64,000 nt of DNA from Haliotis asinina (taxonomy: Eukaryota; Mollusca; Gastropoda; Lepetellida; Haliotidae): contig NC_090280.1 in assembly GCF_037392515.1 (NCBI RefSeq), positions 62,323,504-62,387,503 on the forward strand, written 5' to 3'. Every line of letters starts with the position of its first letter. Positions within the stretch are counted from its first letter, which is position 1. The translations under genes were made by a program, and so were the position numbers. Under the pieces are notes generated by a model that was not told the DNA's origin, made no database searches, and saw nothing but the letters and a program-made list of their open reading frames with translations. Shown here piece by piece: positions 16,738-30,600 of this stretch.

Positions 16738-18034
16738 TAGTCTGGTTCATAATTATTGAGAATTTTTCTTCTTACTTTGAGCTATCCTAACACCTCAACT
16801 GATTCACTGATACTTAAAACTAAGTAATGGTATAAGGGAGGTAACTCATCTTGGCCTACTGAGTATAGTACAATTAGAGTTACCTCCCCTGAATTTGTAG
16901 CAGACGGCATTTTCCTCCGTACTGTCAACAATGTCTGCTGAAGATAAAAGAAGGTTGATTTTTGAGTTGTGTAATCAAGGAATTGATGATGTAAATACAT
17001 TGGCAGAGAGAACAGGAACTCCTCTTTCTACTGTGTATAGGATTAGGAAGAATTTTAAAGAGGGAAAGGATTTTGGGCACCAGAAAGGAGCAGGGAGACC
17101 CAGAAAATTGGACTTCTCAGATCGCGTCCGGCTGGGAATTTTAGCGTCTAAAAAGCAAAGGGCAAGCATCTCCAACATCAGGTATGAAATGATAGAAAGG
17201 GGATCAACAGTTGTATCAAAATCTACAGTTAGAAGAAATTTGATTGATCTTGGATGGGAGAAAAAGACTGGAATTCCTTCTCCTCTCATGAAACAAGAAC
17301 ATACAGACAGGCGTGTTGAGTGGTGTTTGGCACATGAAAACTTTGACTGGGAAAATGTGATTTTTACTGATGAAAGCTCAATATGGGTATATCCCAATAA
17401 TGTGAAAATATGGACAAAGTCTGCGTCAGCACCGTTGTATCGACGACCTAAATACAGCCCAAAGTTTCATGTATGGGGAGGGATATCCTTATTAGGAACG
17501 ACCCCGCTGTGTGTGTTTGAGGGAAATCTGACAAGTTAACGCTACACTAACATATTAGATAATTTTCTCCTTCCAAGTACACATGTGTTTTATGGAAATG
17601 ACTGGATTTTGCAGCAAGATAATGATCCTAAACACACTGCAAAACATGCCAAGCAGTGGTTTCAGGAGAAAAATGTGACTGCATTACCATTTCCTGCATA
17701 TAGTCCTGACTTAAATCCCATTGAGAACATTTGGGGGATGATGAAGGAATGTGTGAATCAAAAGGGGTTGACAAAAATTGAAGACATGAAGAGAGAAGTG
17801 GTCCGATACTGGGACAGCATAACTCACGAGACACTAACCTCTCTGATAGGAAGTATGCCTACCCGTCTTAGACTGTGCCGTGAAGCTCAAGGAGACTTGA
17901 TAAAATATTAAATTGTTACCTACACAACATGAAAAGGTCAGTTCACTTTCACAATACATTCAATTTTATCTGATTTGTTCTCGTTTAATAATAAGAAATG
18001 CTTTAGCTATTCTCAATAATTTTGAACCATACTG
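16738..18034 (+). mobile_element. Tc1-type DNA transposon, 1.3 kb, nearly intact
   Basis: Terminal inverted repeats of at least 26 bp (16738-16763 and 18009-18034, three mismatches) are flanked by TA on both sides (16736-16737, 18035-18036). The single gene between them encodes a DD34E transposase. Its leader contains a 12-bp hairpin (gggaggtaactc at 16837 and its complement near 16876). Length and layout fit a Tc1/mariner element. The few TIR differences and single broken codon suggest a young insertion. Confidence 0.92.
16931..17911 (+). pseudogene. Tc1-type transposase (DD34E) with one in-frame stop
   Basis: The frame from ATG 16931 to the final TAA is 327 codons including the stop, the usual size for a Tc1 transposase. 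It is broken only by a TAA at 17537-17539, which may be a single C-to-T change of a CAA codon. The N-terminal half has paired helix-turn-helix character, with a GRPRK motif between the two DNA-binding parts. The catalytic residues are the Asp of FTDES, the Asp of QQDNDPKH and the Glu of SPDLNPIENIW, with 34 residues between the second and third. The enzyme would bind the element's inverted repeats and cut and paste it at TA sites. Confidence 0.92.
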
Positions 18035-18035
18035 T

Positions 18036-18640
18036 ATAAGTATATATTCAACAATATTTGAGTTGAAATGGTTGGCTCTTACTACGGTAAGGTAAATATT
18101 ATGGTATACGGCTTTTGGTCATGTATGTGAGATGTGATCACAATGCATAAAATTAACAAGCGCCAAACATTACAGTGCTTGATAACACTGAAAACAATAG
18201 CCATAATCTTTCTTATTTTGAAAGAACAAAACTGTCATGTCATGACTTGATAGAAATGACAGTACATAAATCATAAATATCAAATATTTGGATTGTATTA
18301 TGGCATGCTGAAAAAAAGGCAAAATACTGTGGTTCCACTAATACTGCAGTACACCATTTCATCCCTGAAGAATACTTGTAAAATATTTATGTTCAGGCAT
18401 ATGGCACCATAGCAAGACATGAATCTCAGACATCTGCATTTCAAAAGAAAGATGTAACAAGGTATGAATTTACTTTTTTTGTTTGTTAAAATTAACATGC
18501 AAAATTTTAAAACACAAAGAGAAACTCATGACAATCTGAAATGGATTCAAAAGAGCTGCTCAGTCTCTACAGGTCTCTGTAAGTGGGGAGGTGGGGTAGA
18601 AAAGTTGTGAAAGCTAGTCATGCTGAAGACCCAGTTTCGG
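18036..18640. other. No gene recognised
   Basis: AT-rich spacer between the Tc1 element and the giant minisatellite. No motif identified. Confidence 0.45.
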
Positions 18641-19140
18641 TTCCTGACATAGGGGTGTCAGGTTGACATGGAAGTTTGGATCACAAGTTAACATGGGATT
18701 CTTGGGCTGACATGGGGGTCTTGGACTGACATGGGGATCTTGGGCTGACATGGAAGTTTGGAACTGACATTGAGATCACGGGTTAACATGTGATTCTTGG
18801 ATTGCCATGGGCATCTTGGGCTGACATGGGGGTCTCGGGTTGACATGGGGTCTTAGGTTGACATGGGAGTCTTGGGTTGACATGGGTTGGATTGACATGA
18901 AGTCTTGGGTTGACATGGGAGTCTTGGATTGACATGTTAGTCTTGGGTTGACATGGGAGCCTTGGGTTGACTTGGAAGTTTGGAATTGACATTGAGATCA
19001 CGGGTTAACATGGGATTCTTGGGTTGACATGGGGTCTCAGGTTGACATGAAGGTATTAGGTTGACATAGGGGTCTTGGGCTGACATGAACGTATTAGGTT
19101 GACATAAGGGTCTTGGGCTGACATGAAGGCACTAGGTTGA
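18640..19140 (+). repeat. Degenerate 19-bp edge of the giant minisatellite
   Basis: The left edge has irregular monomers close to 'tcttgggttgacatggggg' (19 bp) instead of 38-bp dimers, and is more diverged than the interior. Edges of tandem arrays usually retain older units. Confidence 0.85.
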
Positions 19141-22100
19141 CATAGGGGTCTATGGAGTCTTGGGCTGACATGAATGTATTAGGCTGACATGGGAGTCTTG
19201 GGCTGACATGAATGTATTAGGCTGACATGGGAGTCTTGGGCTGACATGAATGTATTAGGCTGACATGGGAGTCTTGGGCTGACATGAATGTATTAGGCTG
19301 ACATGGGAGTCTTGGGCTGACATGAATGTATTAGGCTGACATGGGAGTCTTGGGCTGACATGAATGTATTAGGCTGACATGGGAGTCTTGGGCTGACATG
19401 AATGTATTAGGCTGACATGGGAGTCTTGGGCTGACATGAAGGTAGTAGGTTGACATGGGGGTCTTGGGCTGACATGAAGGTGGTAGGTTGACATAGGGGT
19501 CTTGGGCTGACATGAAGGCAGTAAGTTGACATTGGGGTCTTGGGCTGACATGAAGGTAGTAGGTTGACATAGGGGTCTTGGGCTGACATGAAGGCAGTAG
19601 GTTGACATTGGGGTCTTGGGCTGACATGAAGGTAGTAGGTTGACATAGGGGTCTTGGGCTGACATGAAGGCAGTAAGTTGACATTGGGGTCTTGGGCTGA
19701 CATGGAGGCAGTAGGTTGACATTGGGGTCTTGGGCTGACATGAAGGTAGTAGGTTGACATTGGGGTCTTGGGCTGACATGAAGGCAGTAAGTTGACATTG
19801 GGGTCTTGGGCTGACATGAAGGTAGTAGGTTGACATTGGGGTCTTGGGCTGACATGAAGGTATTAGGTTGACATAGGGGTCTTGGGCTGACATGAAGGCA
19901 GTAAGTTGACATTGGGGTCTTGGGCTGACATGAAGGTGGTAGGTTGACATAGGGGTCTTGGGCTGACATGAAGGCAGTAAGTTGACATTGGGGTCTTGGG
20001 CTGACATGAAGGTAGTAGGTTGACATAGGGGTCTTGGGCTGACATGAAGGCAGTAAGTTGACATTGGGGTCTTGGGCTGACATGAAGGTGGTAGGTTGAC
20101 ATAGGGGTCTTGGGCTGACATGAAGGCAGTAAGTTGACATTGGGGTCTTGGGCTGACATGAAGGTAGTAGGTTGACATAGGGGTCTTGGGCTGACATGAA
20201 GGCAGTAAGTTGACATTGGGGTCTTGGGCTGACATGAAGGTAGTAGGTTGACATAGGGGTCTTGGGCTGACATGGAGGTATTAGGTTGACATAGGGGTCT
20301 TGGGCTGACATGAAGGTAGTAGGTTGACACAGGGGTCTTGGGCTGACATGAAGGCAGTAAGTTGACATTGGGGTCTTGGGCTGACATGGAGGTATTAGGT
20401 TGACATAGGGGTCTTGGGCTGACATGAAGGTAGTAGGTTGACATTGGGGTCTTGGGCTGACATGAAGGCAGTAGGTTGACATTGGGGTCTTGGGCTGACA
20501 TGAAGGTAGTAGGTTGACATTGGGGTCTTGGGCTGACATGAAGGCAGTAAGTTGACATTGGGGTCTTGGGCTGACATGAAGGCAGTAAGTTGACATTGGG
20601 GTCTTGGGCTGACATGAAGGTGGTAGGTTGACATAGGGGTCTTGGGCTGACATGAAGGCAGTAAGTTGACATTGGGGTCTTGGGCTGACATGAAGGTAGT
20701 AGGTTGACATAGGGGTCTTGGGCTGACATGAAGGCAGTAAGTTGACATTGGGGTCTTGGGCTGACATGAAGGTGGTAGGTTGACATAGGGGTCTTGGGCT
20801 GACATGAAGGCAGTAAGTTGACATTGGGGTCTTGGGCTGACATGAAGGTAGTAGGTTGACATAGGGGTCTTGGGCTGACATGAAGGCAGTAAGTTGACAT
20901 AGGGGTCTTGGGCTGACATGAAGGCAGTAGGTTGACATTGGGGTCTTGGGCTGACATGAAGGTAGTAGGTTGACATAGGGGTCTTGGGCTGACATGAAGG
21001 TGGTAGGTTGACACAGGGGTCTTGGGCTGACATGAAGGCAGTAAGTTGACATTGGGGTCTTGGGCTGACATGGAGGTATTAGGTTGACATAGGGGTCTTG
21101 GGCTGACATGAAGGTAGTAGGTTGACATTGGGGTCTTGGGCTGACATGAAGGCAGTAGGTTGACATAGGGGTCTTGGGCTGACATGAAGGTAGTAGGTTG
21201 ACATAGGGGTCTTGGGCTGACATGGAGGTATTAGGTTGACATAGGGGTCTTGGGCTGACATGAAGGTAGTAGGTTGACACAGGGGTCTTGGGCTGACATG
21301 AAGGCAGTAAGTTGACATTGGGGTCTTGGGCTGACATGAAGGTAGTAGGTTGACATAGGGGTCTTGGGCTGACATGAAGGCAGTAAGTTGACATTGGGGT
21401 CTTGGGCTGACATGAAGGTAGTAGGTTGACATAGGGGTCTTGGGCTGACATGGAGGTATTAGGTTGACATAGGGGTCTTGGGCTGACATGAAGGTAGTAG
21501 GTTGACACAGGGGTCTTGGGCTGACATGAAGGCAGTAAGTTGACATTGGGGTCTTGGGCTGACATGGAGGTATTAGGTTGACATAGGGGTCTTGGGCTGA
21601 CATGAAGGTAGTAGGTTGACATTGGGGTCTTGGGCTGACATGAAGGCAGTAGGTTGACATTGGGGTCTTGGGCTGACATGAAGGTAGTAGGTTGACATTG
21701 GGGTCTTGGGCTGACATGAAGGCAGTAAGTTGACATTGGGGTCTTGGGCTGACATGAAGGCAGTAAGTTGACATTGGGGTCTTGGGCTGACATGAAGGTG
21801 GTAGGTTGACATAGGGGTCTTGGGCTGACATGAAGGCAGTAAGTTGACATTGGGGTCTTGGGCTGACATGAAGGTAGTAGGTTGACATAGGGGTCTTGGG
21901 CTGACATGAAGGCAGTAAGTTGACATTGGGGTCTTGGGCTGACATGAAGGCAGTAAGTTGACATTGGGGTCTTGGGCTGACATGAAGGCAGTAAGTTGAC
22001 ATTGGGGTCTTGGGCTGACATGAAGGTAGTAGGTTGACATAGGGGTCTTGGGCTGACATGAAGGCAGTAAGTTGACATAGGGGTCTTGGGCTGACATGAA

Positions 22101-25100
22101 GGCAGTAGGTTGACATTGGGGTCTTGGGCTGACATGAAGGTAGTAGGTTGACATAGGGGTCTTGGGCTGACATGAAGGTGGTAGGTTGACACAGGGGTCT
22201 TGGGCTGACATGAAGGCAGTAAGTTGACATTGGGGTCTTGGGCTGACATGGAGGTATTAGGTTGACATAGGGGTCTTGGGCTGACATGAAGGTAGTAGGT
22301 TGACATTGGGGTCTTGGGCTGACATGAAGGCAGTAGGTTGACATTGGGGTCTTGGGCTGACATGAAGGTAGTAGGTTGACATTGGGGTCTTGGGCTGACA
22401 TGAAGGCAGTAAGTTGACATTGGGGTCTTGGGCTGACATGAAGGCAGTAAGTTGACATTGGGGTCTTGGGCTGACATGAAGGTGGTAGGTTGACATAGGG
22501 GTCTTGGGCTGACATGAAGGCAGTAAGTTGACATTGGGGTCTTGGGCTGACATGAAGGTAGTAGGTTGACATAGGGGTCTTGGGCTGACATGAAGGCAGT
22601 AAGTTGACATTGGGGTCTTGGGCTGGCATGAAGGTGGTAGGTTGACATAGGGGTCTTGGGCTGACATGAAGGCAGTAAGTTGACATTGGGGTCTTGGGCT
22701 GACATGAAGGTAGTAGGTTGACATTGGGGTCTTGGGCTGACATGGAGGTATTAGGTTGACATAGGGGTCTTGGGCTGACATGAAGGTGGTAGGTTGACAC
22801 AGGGGTCTTGGGCTGACATGAAGGCAGTAAGTTGACATTGGGGTCTTGGGCTGACATGGAGGTATTAGGTTGACATAGGGGTCTTGGGCTGACATGAAGG
22901 TAGTAGGTTGACATTGGGGTCTTGGGCTGACATGAAGGCAGTAAGTTGACATTGGGGTCTTGGGCTGACATGAAGGTAGTAGGTTGACATAGGGGTCTTG
23001 GGCTGACATGGAGGTATTAGGTTGACATAGGGGTCTTGGGCTGACATGAAGGTAGTAGGTTGACACAGGGGTCTTGGGCTGACATGAAGGCAGTAAGTTG
23101 ACATTGGGGTCTTGGGCTGACATGGAGGTATTAGGTTGACATAGGGGTCTTGGGCTGACATGAAGGTAGTAGGTTGACATTGGGGTCTTGGGCTGACATG
23201 AAGGCAGTAGGTTGACATTGGGGTCTTGGGCTGACATGAAGGTAGTAGGTTGACATTGGGGTCTTGGGCTGACATGAAGGCAGTAAGTTGACATTGGGGT
23301 CTTGGGCTGACATGAAGGCAGTAAGTTGACATTGGGGTCTTGGGCTGACATGAAGGTGGTAGGTTGACATAGGGGTCTTGGGCTGACATGAAGGCAGTAA
23401 GTTGACATTGGGGTCTTGGGCTGACATGAAGGTAGTAGGTTGACATAGGGGTCTTGGGCTGACATGAAGGCAGTAAGTTGACATTGGGGTCTTGGGCTGA
23501 CATGAAGGTGGTAGGTTGACATAGGGGTCTTGGGCTGACATGAAGGCAGTAAGTTGACATTGGGGTCTTGGGCTGACATGAAGGTAGTAGGTTGACATAG
23601 GGGTCTTGGGCTGACATGAAGGCAGTAAGTTGACATAGGGGTCTTGGGCTGACATGAAGGCAGTAGGTTGACATTGGGGTCTTGGGCTGACATGAAGGCA
23701 GTAAGTTGACATTGGGGTCTTGGGCTGACATGGAGGTATTAGGTTGACATAGGGGTCTTGGGCTGACATGAAGGTAGTAGGTTGACATTGGGGTCTTGGG
23801 CTGACATGAAGGCAGTAGGTTGACATAGGGGTCTTGGGCTGACATGAAGGTAGTAGGTTGACATAGGGGTCTTGGGCTGACATGGAGGTATTAGGTTGAC
23901 ATAGGGGTCTTGGGCTGACATGAAGGTAGTAGGTTGACACAGGGGTCTTGGGCTGACATGAAGGCAGTAAGTTGACATTGGGGTCTTGGGCTGACATGAA
24001 GGTAGTAGGTTGACATAGGGGTCTTGGGCTGACATGAAGGCAGTAAGTTGACATTGGGGTCTTGGGCTGACATGAAGGTAGTAGGTTGACATAGGGGTCT
24101 TGGGCTGACATGGAGGTATTAGGTTGACATAGGGGTCTTGGGCTGACATGAAGGTAGTAGGTTGACACAGGGGTCTTGGGCTGACATGAAGGCAGTAAGT
24201 TGACATTGGGGTCTTGGGCTGACATGGAGGTATTAGGTTGACATAGGGGTCTTGGGCTGACATGAAGGTAGTAGGTTGACATTGGGGTCTTGGGCTGACA
24301 TGAAGGCAGTAGGTTGACATTGGGGTCTTGGGCTGACATGAAGGTAGTAGGTTGACATTGGGGTCTTGGGCTGACATGAAGGCAGTAAGTTGACATTGGG
24401 GTCTTGGGCTGACATGAAGGCAGTAAGTTGACATTGGGGTCTTGGGCTGACATGAAGGTGGTAGGTTGACATAGGGGTCTTGGGCTGACATGAAGGCAGT
24501 AAGTTGACATTGGGGTCTTGGGCTGACATGAAGGTAGTAGGTTGACATAGGGGTCTTGGGCTGACATGAAGGCAGTAAGTTGACATTGGGGTCTTGGGCT
24601 GACATGAAGGTGGTAGGTTGACATAGGGGTCTTGGGCTGACATGAAGGCAGTAAGTTGACATTGGGGTCTTGGGCTGACATGAAGGTAGTAGGTTGACAT
24701 AGGGGTCTTGGGCTGACATGAAGGCAGTAAGTTGACATAGGGGTCTTGGGCTGACATGAAGGCAGTAGGTTGACATTGGGGTCTTGGGCTGACATGAAGG
24801 TAGTAGGTTGACATAGGGGTCTTGGGCTGACATGAAGGTGGTAGGTTGACACAGGGGTCTTGGGCTGACATGAAGGCAGTAAGTTGACATTGGGGTCTTG
24901 GGCTGACATGGAGGTATTAGGTTGACATAGGGGTCTTGGGCTGACATGAAGGTAGTAGGTTGACATTGGGGTCTTGGGCTGACATGAAGGCAGTAGGTTG
25001 ACATTGGGGTCTTGGGCTGACATGAAGGTAGTAGGTTGACATTGGGGTCTTGGGCTGACATGAAGGCAGTAAGTTGACATTGGGGTCTTGGGCTGACATG

Positions 25101-27290
25101 AAGGCAGTAAGTTGACATTGGGGTCTTGGGCTGACATGAAGGTGGTAGGTTGACATAGGGGTCTTGGGCTGACATGAAGGCAGTAAGTTGACATTGGGGT
25201 CTTGGGCTGACATGAAGGTAGTAGGTTGACATAGGGGTCTTGGGCTGACATGAAGGCAGTAAGTTGACATTGGGGTCTTGGGCTGGCATGAAGGTGGTAG
25301 GTTGACATAGGGGTCTTGGGCTGACATGAAGGCAGTAAGTTGACATTGGGGTCTTGGGCTGACATGAAGGTAGTAGGTTGACATTGGGGTCTTGGGCTGA
25401 CATGGAGGTATTAGGTTGACATAGGGGTCTTGGGCTGACATGAAGGTGGTAGGTTGACACAGGGGTCTTGGGCTGACATGAAGGCAGTAAGTTGACATTG
25501 GGGTCTTGGGCTGACATGGAGGTATTAGGTTGACATAGGGGTCTTGGGCTGACATGAAGGTAGTAGGTTGACATTGGGGTCTTGGGCTGACATGAAGGCA
25601 GTAGGTTGACATAGGGGTCTTGGGCTGACATGAAGGTAGTAGGTTGACATAGGGGTCTTGGGCTGACATGGAGGTATTAGGTTGACATAGGGGTCTTGGG
25701 CTGACATGAAGGTAGTAGGTTGACACAGGGGTCTTGGGCTGACATGAAGGCAGTAAGTTGACATTGGGGTCTTGGGCTGACATGAAGGTAGTAGGTTGAC
25801 ATAGGGGTCTTGGGCTGACATGAAGGCAGTAAGTTGACATTGGGGTCTTGGGCTGACATGAAGGTAGTAGGTTGACATAGGGGTCTTGGGCTGACATGGA
25901 GGTATTAGGTTGACATAGGGGTCTTGGGCTGACATGAAGGTAGTAGGTTGACACAGGGGTCTTGGGCTGACATGAAGGCAGTAAGTTGACATTGGGGTCT
26001 TGGGCTGACATGGAGGTATTAGGTTGACATAGGGGTCTTGGGCTGACATGAAGGTAGTAGGTTGACATTGGGGTCTTGGGCTGACATGAAGGCAGTAGGT
26101 TGACATTGGGGTCTTGGGCTGACATGAAGGTAGTAGGTTGACATTGGGGTCTTGGGCTGACATGAAGGCAGTAAGTTGACATTGGGGTCTTGGGCTGACA
26201 TGAAGGCAGTAAGTTGACATTGGGGTCTTGGGCTGACATGAAGGTGGTAGGTTGACATAGGGGTCTTGGGCTGACATGAAGGCAGTAAGTTGACATTGGG
26301 GTCTTGGGCTGACATGAAGGTAGTAGGTTGACATAGGGGTCTTGGGCTGACATGAAGGCAGTAAGTTGACATTGGGGTCTTGGGCTGACATGAAGGTGGT
26401 AGGTTGACATAGGGGTCTTGGGCTGACATGAAGGCAGTAAGTTGACATTGGGGTCTTGGGCTGACATGAAGGTAGTAGGTTGACATAGGGGTCTTGGGCT
26501 GACATGAAGGCAGTAAGTTGACATAGGGGTCTTGGGCTGACATGAAGGCAGTAGGTTGACATTGGGGTCTTGGGCTGACATGAAGGTAGTAGGTTGACAT
26601 AGGGGTCTTGGGCTGACATGAAGGTGGTAGGTTGACACAGGGGTCTTGGGCTGACATGAAGGCAGTAAGTTGACATTGGGGTCTTGGGCTGACATGGAGG
26701 TATTAGGTTGACATAGGGGTCTTGGGCTGACATGAAGGTAGTAGGTTGACATTGGGGTCTTGGGCTGACATGAAGGCAGTAGGTTGACATTGGGGTCTTG
26801 GGCTGACATGAAGGTAGTAGGTTGACATTGGGGTCTTGGGCTGACATGAAGGCAGTAAGTTGACATTGGGGTCTTGGGCTGACATGAAGGCAGTAAGTTG
26901 ACATTGGGGTCTTGGGCTGACATGAAGGTGGTAGGTTGACATAGGGGTCTTGGGCTGACATGAAGGCAGTAAGTTGACATTGGGGTCTTGGGCTGACATG
27001 AAGGTAGTAGGTTGACATAGGGGTCTTGGGCTGACATGAAGGCAGTAAGTTGACATTGGGGTCTTGGGCTGGCATGAAGGTGGTAGGTTGACATAGGGGT
27101 CTTGGGCTGACATGAAGGCAGTAAGTTGACATTGGGGTCTTGGGCTGACATGAAGGTAGTAGGTTGACATAGGGGTCTTGGGCTGACATGAAGGTAGTAG
27201 GTTGACACAGGGGTCTTGGGCTGACATGAAGGTACATGTATTAGGTTGACATGTGAGTCTTGGGCTGACATGAAGGTAGTCCCCATGAAA
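18640..27290 (+). repeat. Giant 38-bp minisatellite with higher-order structure
   Basis: About 8.6 kb, roughly 215-225 copies of a 38-bp unit of the form 'gggctgacatgaaggcagta' followed by 'ggttgacattggggtctt'. Each unit is two diverged 19-bp halves around TGACAT. Variation is limited to a few sites: cagtaa, cagtag, gtagtag, gtggtag or gtattag in one half, and acattgg, acatagg or acacagg in the other. Larger blocks recur: segments near 21.06-22.97 kb reappear 2660 bp (70 units) later, and segments near 23.1-25.4 kb reappear 1786 bp (47 units) later. Since 38 is not a multiple of three, the minus strand has no stop in any frame, giving artefactual open frames of up to 1124 codons that repeat every 38 residues. 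Confidence 0.97.
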
Positions 27291-27419
27291 TAAGGACATA
27301 TTAATAAATTATGGCTAAGAGTGGGTTCGTGTAGGGGGATCAGCAAGTTAAATATTACAAAAGTATGTCTAACAAATATGGGGTGGAAATGGGGTGGGGC
27401 TGTCATTGATTTTGTACGT

Positions 27420-27658
<239 letters not shown>

Positions 27659-30600
27659 ATTCACAAGTACTCCACATATATCATCATCACCCCACTGCCA
27701 TAAAGTGTGGACAGTCTCGAAACATACTTGGAGAGTGTGAAGCGCTAATAAAATATGAAACATCGTTGGAGCATCACGTCATCATGTCATGTCATGTCAT
27801 CATGTCATGTCATGACAACAATAGCAGATATTGATTCTCGTTTCTAAATATATTTATATAGTTTCGTCTGCCTATTAGCCTCTGTGCATCCCGACTATGA
27901 GTTAGAAGTGTCAACGAATTCTCTATGAGCATGTACTATTTTTAGTCAGCGTTCACTCTCCGCCAACTTCAGAACTATAGTACTGGTGTAATGTAGCGAA
28001 CATGACTGTGCGTGTCGGAATACGAATACTGTAGTTATACCACTAACATCAACGGTAACTATTGCTAACCTCGGCGTCAATGCTTCCAGAAAGTTTGAGC
28101 TGGACTGATTCACCAAAAGCGTGGCAAGCAGGCGGAGGAGACAAACTAGAGTTACCCACCCCTAGATGTTGAATGAAACGTTCGTACAATCAGCACACTA
28201 GGATTTATTCGTACAGAGATAATCAGAGTCGCGGGCTAAGTTGCATATCATGTGATTGTACTTCACTCACGTTTGTAAACAGACGCCCTTGTCTTGAAAT
28301 CATGATAAACTGATGTTCTACAAGTGTTACCCTGAGGGTACATGTGGGTATACCCTTCTTTCTAGGCAATCTGTTTACTTTGGAATGAAATGGGTTCCTG
28401 ACCTAGTTTTCCTGGATTAAACCCAATACTGATTCACAAACTTCAAGGAAGAACTTGCATTTTGGTTTCTTGTACAGCGAATGAGGGGTGCAGGCGTGTA
28501 AAAGGACGTGTGCATCCCACCTTTTCTCGATAGTGTGCAAACACCCATCCTCCCACACCCCACCCCACCCCATTTGCCACGATGGAAATGCTGTTTGAAA
28601 TATATGTCATGCAGCCTTATATATATGTGTGATATGATTGGATTAACTAGAGGCATTGATTGAACACACAAAACAAAATGACACCGAGTCAGTTCACTAA
28701 ATAGTAATATTTCAGTAGGTTAACAGGTCTCATAATAAACTTGGTGCACTTTTAGCACCCAGTTTCAACTTTGGATGACTCACAGTCCTAAACCCTTGAA
28801 ACAACAAACGCTAAATCAAGACATTGCATCAGAAGGTTTTTTACCCTCAACCCTACGTGTCGACGCTTCGGTACGACGCCACACACCCTTTCTGAAAAAG
28901 CTATATCCGCCAGTTCACCTTCCGAGCCCTGCTCTCAGTATACAGAGAGAACTTATCAAGTCAGCGATGGAGCCCCGAATCAAGCACTACTCACCGCAGA
29001 GCTAACAAAATAACGCAATAGAATTCATGACAGTTTTGAGTCCTGGGACAACCCCCGTCCGAAATACAGGCCTACGTCATGCAAGAAAGACTCAAATCAC
29101 ATCTGAATTATCAGTTACTTTAATTGGTCACCCCGAAACTTTATTAGTTTCCATCAAGTTCCCCAGTTATAACATGACTTCTCTAATTAGCGTTCAGGCA
29201 TTGGCATATCTAACAAACATCTAATTAACATTTCAGACCGGTGACCGATAGAAGATACTTAATCAGATCAGATCCTTCGTGTGCCACTTTATCGACAAAC
29301 TGACCATCTATATCCCGAATGGCCATCCAGCTAATTGTGTAGAATCACAACATCCAAGCCTTCCTCATTATTTAGGTCAATTCAGACGAATTGCCATTCC
29401 CCAAGAAAATGGAATCAATAGGAATTCGGTTACTCAGGTCAATGCACTTTCCAAGTACATTGACCCCTCCCAACTTGCAATTTACTTTACACTCTTCTTT
29501 AAGTGCGTGCGTGCACATTTAATTTTCATCCATCTTCATGAGTGTGTGAGTGGCCATTCAAAAAACATTTCCACTCGGAATCCATTTATGCATTTTCTTG
29601 GGAAGAACTTACGTGTCCCAGCTGTGCTATTGCTGGAATAGCGATAAACGGCGTAAAATCGCAGTCAGTCAGCCAGTCAGTCAGTCAGTCAGTCAGTCAG
29701 TCACTCACTCACTCACTCACTCACTCAGTAGCGCTTTGATTTTACAGCAATACCGTGTAGACAAAGGATAACTGAACATATTTTAAAGTTTTTATTTTAT
29801 TTTAATAACTAAAAACTTAGTTATCGGCTTGCAGTATCTCTTATTACGTTAGTGGTTCAGTTCATAGGTAAAATTACTTGAGTGAGTGAGTGAGCGACTG
29901 AACGAATACTACAGCGACAACTTAAGAACAAGGAGGGTTGGTGTAAGTTAACGCTCATTACCTACTGCACGTGCATGTGTTTCACTGTTCTAAATACTGC
30001 GCTTACCCCCTTGTAATACAAATCAATAATAACGATTTGAATGTATACAGTATATAGCCGTCTGTTAAACAACCTTTATCCTACGCTCAATAAAATTCTG
30101 GGATTTTATTGTTCAGTTGGCAAGGTAAAATTAACGGCATTGCGATTTAATTTGTCTTGATTGGATTTACGGTTTTGCTTAAAGTGAATTTCATCGGTAC
30201 GTTTTCACTGCAGACAGACTATAGACGCCTCTCCCGACAAGCATGGGTTACTGAAGGCCAGTGCGCGAGCGAGCGTGCGCGTGTGTGCGTGTGTACAGGC
30301 GTTACGTCTGACTCCGTCACAATTTCACTATTTTATTGCACAGATTGCAAACGGCAATATCCCCATTGTTATACTGACGAGCTGATATGTAAAAAATATA
30401 TCACCGTAAAACACTTGTTGCTTTACATTTTTTACGAGTTGACGTTTGAAATTGTGGATACAGCACACTAAGTTTTAACAAACTAACAAGAAAAACTGAC
30501 AGATAGAGCGAATATATTTTGTCCCCCGTCACTTGATAGATAGTTTAGTCGAAAACAAGTTAACTGTATTTTGAAATTTTATCTCTTGACATGCGTACGA

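Noticed and set aside
18640-27290. CRISPR-like repeat array
   Set aside because: Repeats are directly adjacent with no unique spacers; it is a minisatellite in animal DNA.
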